In this document: positions 1 through 5,155 of the stretch, in pieces
Layout: the number at the start of each line of letters is the position of its first letter
How positions within the stretch are numbered: the stretch's first letter is position 1
Assembly: GCA_003157595.1 (NCBI GenBank)
Contig: PMKB01000352.1
Coordinates: 2,254-9,137 of the forward strand
Length of the DNA stretch: 6,884 bases
Origin: Solirubrobacterales bacterium
Lineage (GTDB): Bacteria > Actinomycetota > Thermoleophilia > Solirubrobacterales > Solirubrobacteraceae
Direction of reading: 5' to 3'
Translations under genes and position numbers: made by a program
The notes under the pieces: model-generated
Database searches by the model: none
Told to the model about the DNA's origin: nothing
The model's input: only the letters and a program-made list of their open reading frames with translations

Positions 1-54
1 CGCGACGCGCCTGAACGCGCGCGAACGTGGGCAGCGCGCAAGGGGCGCGGAGCG

Positions 55-513
55 CTAGCCGCTCTTCCAGGCGGTCTGCTCACGCGTCAGCGCGGCCACC
101 TGCTTGGGCAGGTGTCCGCTCGCCACGTCGGCCAGCGTGACGCGCTCGAGCACAGCGCGGATGTTGGCCCGCAGCGCAATCCAGACCACCTGGAGCGACT
201 CGGCCGATCCGGCGTAGTCCAGATTCTCGGGTCGCTCTCCCCGCACGCTGGCCAGCGGACCCTCGACGCCGCGGATCACGTCAGCGAGCGTCAGCGCCTC
301 CGGTGCCTTCAACAGCCACCATCCCCCGTCCGGCCCCCGTTGCGAGCGTACGACGCCGGCGCTCTTGAGCTGGTTGAGGATGTTCTCGAGAAACGACACC
401 GGGATGCCCTGCGCAACGGCGATCGAATCGGCCTTGCGCGGCGCCGTAGCGCTCGCCCCGACCAACTCGATCGCGGCGCGCACGGCGTAGTCGGCCCTGG
501 CGGTAACGCGCAT
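55..513 (-). CDS. Rrf2-family winged-helix transcriptional regulator, lacking cysteines
   Basis: Predicted DNA-binding repressor of the Rrf2 family (relatives: IscR, NsrR, RsrR, CymR). With the ATG at 513 it has 152 residues and begins MRVTARADYAVRA, the classical Rrf2 N-terminus. The helix-turn-helix follows (IPVSFLENILNQLKSAGVV), then the wing (RGPDGGWWLL) and the family motif LTLADVIRGVEGPLA. An in-frame GTG at 531 would add six residues (MRQNRG), but family alignment favours 513. The whole protein contains no cysteine, so it cannot bind the Fe-S cluster that IscR, NsrR and RsrR hold through three Cys in the C-terminal part. Its signal is therefore something else or unknown. It is the last gene of the leftward series, 204 bases after hup measured from the longer start, and probably has its own promoter. 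Family assignment is firm; regulon and ligand are not predictable here. Confidence 0.9.
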   Translation of the reverse strand: MRVTARADYAVRAAIELVGASATAPRKADSIAVAQGIPVSFLENILNQLKSAGVVRSQRGPDGGWWLLKAPEALTLADVIRGVEGPLASVRGERPENLDYAGSAESLQVVWIALRANIRAVLERVTLADVASGHLPKQVAALTREQTAWKSG

Positions 514-647
514 CCCGCGATTCTGCCGCACTCGGCAAGGCCGTGCACTGCGCCGCCCGGCCAGCCATCAGCCGACCCGGCTCACGCAGTCACGACGAGC
601 GGCGGGCTGCCATGCCTCGGGCGCTGATTACCCGGGCCGGGACAACC

Positions 648-683
648 GATCTCGCCGGCACGCATCGTGCCGCCGGCGAGATC
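648..683 (-). terminator. Strong hairpin downstream of hup, probable terminator
   Basis: The outer arms 648-659 (GATCTCGCCGGC) and 672-683 (GCCGGCGAGATC) are perfect 12-base complements. An alternative pairing gives 9 outer pairs (648-656 with 675-683) plus 6 inner pairs (GGCACG 657-662 with CGTGCC 666-671) around a CAT loop, leaving a 3-base bulge. The hairpin starts 52 bases past the hup stop on the minus strand. The following minus-strand bases (GGTTGTCCCGG) are not T-rich, so it is not a canonical intrinsic terminator. U-poor hairpins of this kind are common after actinobacterial genes. It could instead stabilise the hup mRNA 3' end or act as a protein-binding dyad upstream of the Rrf2 gene. 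Confidence 0.6.
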
Positions 684-735
684 CGGATCCGCCTGCGGCG
701 CCGGCGCGTCGGAGGACCGCCGCTTACACAGACGA

Positions 736-1011
736 CTACGGGTTGAGGTGCTTCTTCAGCGCGCTTGCCGCCGAGAACTTTGCTGCCTTGCTTGCACCGA
801 TGTGGATCGTCGCGCCGGTGGCCGGGTTGCGGCCGCTGCGGGCAGCACGGTGGCTGACGGCGAACTTGCCGAATCCGGCGACCGACACCTCACCGCCGGC
901 GGCGAGCTGGGCTGCGATGGCGTCGAAAACCGCGTCGACAGCGCCCTTGGCCTGGCCTACTCCGAGTCCGGCACTCTCCGCGACCTTGCCAGCGAGCTCG
1001 TTCTTCGTCAT
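736..1011 (-). CDS. hup: Histone-like DNA-binding protein HU
   Basis: Small basic nucleoid protein that binds and bends double-stranded DNA as a dimer, compacting the chromosome and helping replication, repair and recombination. The 91 residues match the usual HU length. They begin MTKNELAGKVAESAG and carry the HU/IHF signature GFGKFAVSHRAARSGRNPATG (47-66 within it), including the RNP tip of the beta arm with Pro63, the residue that intercalates into DNA. They end FSAASALKKHLNP. There is no Lys/Ala-rich C-terminal tail of the kind seen in mycobacterial HupB and Streptomyces HupS. The ATG at 1011 is supported by a strong Shine-Dalgarno, the best in the window. The gene lies 56 bases after ctaA on the same strand and could be co-transcribed or have its own promoter; I see no convincing promoter in the gap. 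Identification is very secure. Confidence 0.97.
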   Translation of the reverse strand: MTKNELAGKVAESAGLGVGQAKGAVDAVFDAIAAQLAAGGEVSVAGFGKFAVSHRAARSGRNPATGATIHIGASKAAKFSAASALKKHLNP

Positions 1012-1015
1012 GACA

Positions 1016-1022
1016 CTCCTCT
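1016..1022 (-). promoter_or_regulatory. Shine-Dalgarno of hup
   Basis: The minus strand reads AGAGGAG then TGTC then ATG, a near-perfect anti-16S match four bases before the start codon. It fixes the hup start. It contrasts with the epimerase, glycosyltransferase, ctaA and regulator genes, none of which has an obvious Shine-Dalgarno, and fits HU being a highly expressed protein. Confidence 0.8.
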
Positions 1023-1067
1023 CAGATGGTCAAATGCTCGGCCAAAGCTAGCGCGTGGCCCGGATGT

Positions 1068-2045
1068 TCAGGAGTTTGGCTGCACGACGGACGCCCGAAT
1101 TTGGGCACGTTTGCGCGCTCGGCGCGGTTGGGGGCGCCCAATTGCGGCAGTCGCCCACATCACGCACAGCCAGCTCAGCGAAGCCAATGAGACGTGCACC
1201 CAGACCAGCTCGGTCGGTAGATGGGTCTCGTATTGGACCGCTCCGACCACCCCCTGCAGCGCAATCAGCACGCACAGCCAACTCATCGCACGACGCGCCC
1301 GTGTGTTGGCCTGGCGGCGTTCGAGCAGGACCCACACCGCGACCGCGGCTATCCCGAGCGCGAAAGCGATCGCGCCGTGCACATGGACTGCCCAGTTGAG
1401 CGTGTCCGCGCCCTTGAAGGTCAGTCGCTTGATGTGCTGTCCCGTCGCGCCGCCGGAGTGCGGGCCGGCGGCCGTCGCGACGGTGCCGGCGAACAGCACC
1501 ACCGTCGCCAGCGGCAGCAGCGACCGCACCGCCCAGACGGTCCGGCGCTCCTCGGGCGCCGCCGCCGGCTCACGCTGCCGCGCGCGCCATGCGAGCGTCG
1601 CCGCCGCGACGAGGACCAGCATCGAGAGGCCGAAGTGCGCCATCACGAAGCCGGGCGCCAGCTTGTTCTCGACGGTGTAGCCGCCGAGCACGGCCTGCGC
1701 CACCACGCCCAGCGGCAACAGCAGCGCGAGCCACATCAGGTCGCGGCGGAACGGTCGCCGCTTCCAGGCCGCCGCGGCGACGACGATAACGACCACGCCA
1801 ACCGCCCCCGACACGATCCGGTTGGAGAACTCGATCAACGCATGCGTCTTCAACGGCGGATACACATGCCCGTAGCAGCGCGGCCAGTCCGGACAGCCGA
1901 GCCCCGAGCCGCTGAGGCGGACCGCCGCGCCGGTGATGACTATCGCCGTCAACGCAACCAGTGCGAACAGCGCGACCAGCGCGAACTGGCGCGGCGTGAT
2001 CTCGATACGGGCGATCCGGGCGCGCAACGGACGTAAGGATGCCAT
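1068..2045 (-). CDS. ctaA: Heme A synthase (COX15/CtaA family)
   Basis: Integral membrane enzyme that oxidises the C8 methyl of heme O to the formyl group of heme A, the cofactor of aa3-type cytochrome c oxidase. The 325 residues show about eight hydrophobic segments (near 21-42, 77-93, 103-122, 133-153, 174-194, 219-241, 253-270 and 283-302), the family's usual topology. Family landmarks are: the first extracytoplasmic loop with the cysteine pair C51/C57 in GLGCPDWPRCYG; the acidic residue E72 in IEFSNR; and histidines H137 (MAHFG), H223 (HVHGAIAF) and H284 (WVHVSL) at heme-ligand positions. The position expected to be the fourth histidine, three residues after the glutamate, is Asn75; from memory Asn occurs here in other actinobacterial CtaA (for example IEFGNR), so this is probably not a defect. 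The C-terminus is basic and cytoplasmic. The ATG start at 2045 has no clear Shine-Dalgarno. No ctaB or oxidase genes lie in the window. Confidence 0.93.
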   Translation of the reverse strand: MASLRPLRARIARIEITPRQFALVALFALVALTAIVITGAAVRLSGSGLGCPDWPRCYGHVYPPLKTHALIEFSNRIVSGAVGVVVIVVAAAAWKRRPFRRDLMWLALLLPLGVVAQAVLGGYTVENKLAPGFVMAHFGLSMLVLVAAATLAWRARQREPAAAPEERRTVWAVRSLLPLATVVLFAGTVATAAGPHSGGATGQHIKRLTFKGADTLNWAVHVHGAIAFALGIAAVAVWVLLERRQANTRARRAMSWLCVLIALQGVVGAVQYETHLPTELVWVHVSLASLSWLCVMWATAAIGRPQPRRARKRAQIRASVVQPNS

Positions 2046-2072
2046 GCCCGAGGGCTCGCCGCGCGCGTCCCG

Positions 2073-2147
2073 CCGAGCGCCCCGTGGACATGGGAGGGCC
2101 GACGGCGGCTCCAGGCTCGGCTGACCGCGCGCGCGGCGGGCGCTCGG
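2073..2147. repeat. Spaced inverted repeat in the glycosyltransferase-ctaA gap
   Basis: CCGAGCGCCC at 2073-2082 and its exact reverse complement GGGCGCTCGG at 2138-2147 are separated by 55 bases. They occupy most of the 117-base gap between the glycosyltransferase stop and the ctaA start. The loop is too long for a typical terminator and there is no T-run. The arms could form the base of a larger RNA structure ahead of ctaA, but in such GC-rich DNA a 10-base match may be chance. No gene is seen in this gap. Confidence 0.3.
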
Positions 2148-2162
2148 ACCCGCGTGCGGCGA

Positions 2163-4370
2163 TCAGTGCGGGGGCTGCGACTGCTCGTCCGCGTCGCGCG
2201 AGGCGGCGGCGCGCCCGGCGAGGGCAAACGGCGCCAGCAGCAGGCGCCGCAGCAGCGGCCGAGACACCACGCGCAGCAGACCACGGCGCTGCGCCCCGCT
2301 GAGCAGGCCGCCGGCAGAAGGCTCCGCGAACGATCCGACGCTCGAGCGCAAGGCCAGCAGCGCCTGCTGCGCCTCGTCGTTGGCGCGCTGCGCCTCGTCG
2401 TGGGCGCGCTGCGCCTCGTCGTTGGCCCGCTGAAGCTCGCTCGCGCGGGCACGGTCGTGCTCTGCGGACGCCGCGAGCGCCACGATGTGGGACTCGCGTT
2501 CGAGGTCCTCGGCCACGTGGGGCGAATCTGCCCGGTAGGGGCTTGCAACCGCCTGCTCGTAGACGCCCCGCAGCAGCGGGATGACGTTCGCCCAGCTCAG
2601 CCCCTCGGCCGCCTCCCGCAGGACGCGCACGTGGCTCTCCCGCGCGTCGCCCGCCTCGAGCAGCGGCGCGACGGCGTCCGCGCTCGCATCGGGATCCCAG
2701 GCCACAAGCACGGCCGCCGCCGGCCCGGCAAGCTCGCCGAGCGCACCGGCTGGCGCATACAGACAGGGAGCGCCTGCCTGCGCCGCCTCGAAGGGCACGA
2801 GCCCGAAACCCTCGTAGACGCTCGGATAGACGACAGCCTGGGCGTGCGCGTAGAGCCAGGCACGCCCGGCGTCATCGACCGGCCCGATGTCGATGACCAG
2901 TGCTGCGAGCGCAGGATCGCGCTCAAGCAGGGCTCGCTCACGGTCACGCGAAGAGCCGTGCTGCACATGCGGGCCGGCCAGCACGAGCCGGCCATTCCAG
3001 CCGTGGCGGTCGTGCAGCGCCCGGGCCAGGGCGAGCGCGAACGGTCGGTTCTTGTGCGCGTAGTCGGCGCCGATGCAGACGAGCAAGCCGACCTGCGCCG
3101 GAACGCCGGCCGGTCGGACCTCGACCGCCGGCGGCTGCGGCCACACGCGCTCGGCACCATCCGGCACGGCGTGCGCGCGCTGGGGACCGATCAGATCCTC
3201 GCGCAGGGCATCGTCGCGAGCGTGCCGCGAAGGGAATACGGCCATGTCGGCCTGCGCGAGCGCGAGACGCGTGACGCGGCGAAAGTCACGCCACTGCTCG
3301 ATCGTGTCGTGGTAGGCGCCGCATCGGTAGGCGATCAGGTCGTGGTGTGTGATCACGATCCGCTCGCCGAGCAGCCGCAGCAGGGTGAGGTCGTCAGCGG
3401 TGAAGACCTGCTGGGGGCGATGCACGACGTCGGTCAGCGCCACCCCGGCCACGGCCTCGTCGTAGCCGATTATCTCGATCGCGCCGTCGCCCTCCAGCAC
3501 CGCCAGAACCTCGGGCGCGGTATCCGGCGGCAACAGCACGCGCAGACGCAGCGACTCCTCGCGGGCGACGGCGGCAATCAGGTCGAGGATGTAAGTGCGC
3601 ATGCCCGTCGCAGCCGTGCCGAGCGCGCGCGCGTCGACCGTGACGCTCAACCGGCGAAGCGAGGTCTGCGCGACGGCGACCGAGCGTCTGAGCGCGCTTG
3701 AATCGCCGTCCAGGAGGTGTTCGTCCGGTCGAGCGCGAACGCACACATCGTCGGCGAGGATGTGCACGAGGCCAAGCGCCGAGATGCGAGCGGACAGCTC
3801 GGCAACCGCATTCTGGTCCTCGACGCCGGTGGCCGGCGGCCCGACCAGCTCCAGCGCCGAGGCGCGCAGGTAGCAGCAGTCATCACGTGCCCGAGCGATC
3901 GTTGGCCGCACGCCGAGCGAGGCATTGAGCACGGCGCCCGCCAGGGCATCCACGGCGAGCTCGTCGGCTCCCGGCTCCGACAGCGGGCTCGCCGTCATCA
4001 CGATCGAATCCAGATGCGCCGCCGCGCGCAGGCCTTCGAGCCAGCCCGATCCGACAAGCACGCCCTCGCCGACCAGCATCACGTCGGCGTGAGGCGCCCG
4101 GGCGTGGATTGCCCGCAGCGCGGCCCCCACGCCACGCTCACCGCCCAGCGCCAGCAGTGTGACATCGCCGCCGACATCGAGTGCGGAGAGCTCGGCGAGC
4201 GAGGCATCGTCGCAAGCCACGACGATCGGCACGCCCTCACCGGTGTGGGCGACCAGCGCTCGCAGCGTCGCGCTCAGCACGCTGCGCGAGCCGGCGGCCA
4301 CCACGAGCACCACCGGGGCGCCGCGACCATCGCCGATCGTGTCGCTCGATCGCAGCGCCCGGACGCTCAC
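2163..4370 (-). CDS. Bifunctional-type glycosyltransferase: GT-A (family 2-like) + GT-B (family 4) + C-terminal coiled coil
   Basis: Large 735-residue glycosyltransferase, probably cytoplasmic or membrane-peripheral, assembling a surface glycan. Residues about 18-215 resemble a GT2 (GT-A) domain: VVLVVAAGS strand, GERGVGAALR, GWLEGL, the ED pair E184/D185 and LADDVCV. However, the segment normally holding the DXD/NSD metal site reads MLVGEGV (98-104), so this domain may be weak or inactive. Residues about 241-605 form a GT4 (GT-B) domain: TGMRTY (glycine loop), HHD at 342-344, FPSRHARDD, CIGADYAHKNR with K440, and the donor-binding EX7E motif E520/E528 in YEGFGLVPFE. These look intact. Residues about 615-676 are charged and heptad-patterned, with three copies of a RANDEAQ-type unit at 648-668. 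A basic, leucine-rich stretch (695-720) follows and may touch the membrane. The GTG at 4370 gives the longest form; no Shine-Dalgarno is visible, so the start is uncertain. It lies 63 bases after the epimerase gene. The sugar and linkage made cannot be predicted. Confidence 0.88.
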   Translation of the reverse strand: MSVRALRSSDTIGDGRGAPVVLVVAAGSRSVLSATLRALVAHTGEGVPIVVACDDASLAELSALDVGGDVTLLALGGERGVGAALRAIHARAPHADVMLVGEGVLVGSGWLEGLRAAAHLDSIVMTASPLSEPGADELAVDALAGAVLNASLGVRPTIARARDDCCYLRASALELVGPPATGVEDQNAVAELSARISALGLVHILADDVCVRARPDEHLLDGDSSALRRSVAVAQTSLRRLSVTVDARALGTAATGMRTYILDLIAAVAREESLRLRVLLPPDTAPEVLAVLEGDGAIEIIGYDEAVAGVALTDVVHRPQQVFTADDLTLLRLLGERIVITHHDLIAYRCGAYHDTIEQWRDFRRVTRLALAQADMAVFPSRHARDDALREDLIGPQRAHAVPDGAERVWPQPPAVEVRPAGVPAQVGLLVCIGADYAHKNRPFALALARALHDRHGWNGRLVLAGPHVQHGSSRDRERALLERDPALAALVIDIGPVDDAGRAWLYAHAQAVVYPSVYEGFGLVPFEAAQAGAPCLYAPAGALGELAGPAAAVLVAWDPDASADAVAPLLEAGDARESHVRVLREAAEGLSWANVIPLLRGVYEQAVASPYRADSPHVAEDLERESHIVALAASAEHDRARASELQRANDEAQRAHDEAQRANDEAQQALLALRSSVGSFAEPSAGGLLSGAQRRGLLRVVSRPLLRRLLLAPFALAGRAAASRDADEQSQPPH
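2367..2429 (-). repeat. 21-bp tandem repeat, three copies, inside the glycosyltransferase gene
   Basis: Three consecutive 21-base units occupy 2367-2387, 2388-2408 and 2409-2429. Their shared plus-strand core is CTGCGCCTCGTCGT, and they differ from one another at only one or two bases. The period is an exact multiple of three. Each unit encodes one coiled-coil heptad (RANDEAQ, RAHDEAQ, RANDEAQ; residues 648-668). A diverged partial unit follows from 2430. The near identity of the DNA, beyond what the protein requires, suggests recent slippage or duplication. Confidence 0.85.
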
Positions 4371-4433
4371 GTCGCAGAAGCATAGGCGCTGACGCGCCTG
4401 CTGTCGGGCGGCAGCCGAGCGCGCGTCTCGCCG

Positions 4434-4997
4434 TCACGAGCGGGGGTCGCCAAAGCGCAGCTCGTCCGCCTGCTCGCGCAGGGTGCGCGCGGTCGCGTCG
4501 CGCTCGGAGACGATGAGGTCGATCCCGGCAGGCCATTCGATCGCCAGCTCGCGGTCGTCGTAGGCGATCGTGCGCTCGAGCTCGGGCGCGTAATAGCCGG
4601 TCTGGCGGTAGACGACGTCGGCCACGTCGCTGAGCGTGCAGAAGCCGTGCGCGAAACCGACCGGCACGAACAGCTGGTGATGCGAGCGGTCGTCGAGCGT
4701 GAAGGCCTGCCAGCGGCGGTAGGTCGGCGAGTCGGCGCGAACGTCGACGATCACGTCGAGGATCTCGCCGCGCGCGCAGCGGACCAGCTTGGCGACGCCC
4801 TCGCCGATCTGCAGGTGCATCCCGCGCAGCACGCCGCGCGAGGACCGCGATTGGTTGTCCTGCACGAACTCGGCGCCGATCCCGAGCGCATCGAAGCGAT
4901 CACGCCGGAAAACCTCGCAGAAGAAGCCGCGGGCATCCGCATGCACCGTCGGCACGATAAGCCTGGCGTCCACCAGCTCGGTCTCGAGCATCTCCAT
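4434..4997 (-). CDS. rmlC: dTDP-4-dehydrorhamnose 3,5-epimerase family protein (RmlC/RfbC type)
   Basis: Cupin-fold epimerase that inverts C3 and C5 of dTDP-4-keto-6-deoxy-glucose on the way to dTDP-L-rhamnose or a related deoxysugar. The 187 residues match the family's size. Motifs are: ARGFFCEVFRRDRF (22-35); FVQDNQSRSSRGVLRGMHLQ (44-63) with the catalytic histidine at H61; VVDV-type core strands; HHQLFVPVGFAHGF (106-119); and the tyrosine-rich TGYYAP (133-138), where a catalytic tyrosine resides. The start ATG at 4997 has no Shine-Dalgarno but sits just downstream of a plausible promoter, so the message may be leaderless. A second ATG two codons in, at 4991, is possible. No rmlA, rmlB or rmlD is in the window, so the sugar could be rhamnose or another 6-deoxyhexose; 3-only epimerases share these motifs. 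It heads the leftward series and is divergent from the ABC exporter genes. Confidence 0.92.
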   Translation of the reverse strand: MEMLETELVDARLIVPTVHADARGFFCEVFRRDRFDALGIGAEFVQDNQSRSSRGVLRGMHLQIGEGVAKLVRCARGEILDVIVDVRADSPTYRRWQAFTLDDRSHHQLFVPVGFAHGFCTLSDVADVVYRQTGYYAPELERTIAYDDRELAIEWPAGIDLIVSERDATARTLREQADELRFGDPRS

Positions 4998-5005
4998 CGG
5001 GGCGC

Positions 5006-5034
5006 ACGATATCGACCAGCCGCGAAGCGGCCAA
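5006..5034 (-). promoter_or_regulatory. Candidate promoter of the epimerase gene, possibly leaderless
   Basis: The minus strand shows TTGGCC (5034-5029) and TATCGT (5011-5006) separated by 17 bases, resembling -35 and -10 hexamers of a housekeeping sigma factor. Eight bases separate the -10 from the ATG at 4997, so transcription would begin at or within a base or two of the start codon. That agrees with the lack of a Shine-Dalgarno. Prediction by eye only. Confidence 0.4.
5019..5031. promoter_or_regulatory. Short perfect dyad between the divergent genes, candidate operator
   Basis: GCCGC-GAA-GCGGC is a perfect 5+5 inverted repeat. It overlaps the spacer and -35 of the candidate epimerase promoter and lies about 40 bases from the -10-like element of the ABC genes. 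A protein binding here could control both directions. The dyad is short and GC-rich, so chance is a real alternative. Confidence 0.3.
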
Positions 5035-5067
5035 CCTCGGCGCGACTGTGGCGGCGCGGAGGCGTTG

Positions 5068-5073
5068 TAGAGT
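5068..5073 (+). promoter_or_regulatory. Candidate -10 element of the ABC exporter genes
   Basis: TAGAGT fits the TANNNT pattern and is one of the few AT-containing hexamers in the divergent region. No good -35 is seen 16-18 bases upstream (the best is GACTGT at 5044-5049). If used, transcription would start near 5080. That excludes the GTG starts at 5048 and 5072 of the ABC ATPase frame and leaves an untranslated leader of about 75 bases before the GTG at 5156. Confidence 0.35.
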
Positions 5074-5155
5074 GCATGCCGGTTCAGAACACAAGCGCCA
5101 GAGCGCCCAGGCGTTCGTCCAGGGCCACAGAGCCTCCCGCCGCGACCTACCGAGC

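Noticed and set aside
2..58. Possible C-terminal end of a convergent plus-strand gene (frame open from the window edge to TAG at 56-58, overlapping the regulator's stop)
   Set aside because: Only 18 codons are visible, Arg/Ala-rich, with no recognisable motif; an open stretch this short is expected by chance in GC-rich DNA.
698..707. Perfect palindrome GCGCCGGCGC downstream of hup
   Set aside because: Self-complementary GC runs of this length are expected by chance in DNA of this composition, and nothing nearby gives it a role.
1029..1060. Small dyad GGCCA/TGGCC and TAGCTT hexamer upstream of hup, considered as operator or promoter
   Set aside because: The stem is only five pairs with an 11-base loop, and no matching -35 is present at proper spacing.
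667..1680. Plus-strand open frame of 337 codons across hup and ctaA
   Set aside because: It covers two well-identified opposite-strand genes and the gap between them, with no recognisable domain.
2154..3701. Long plus-strand open frame of 515 codons opposite the glycosyltransferase
   Set aside because: It lies antisense to a gene with clear GT4 motifs, its translation is Arg-rich with no family resemblance, and such frames are common opposite GC-rich genes.
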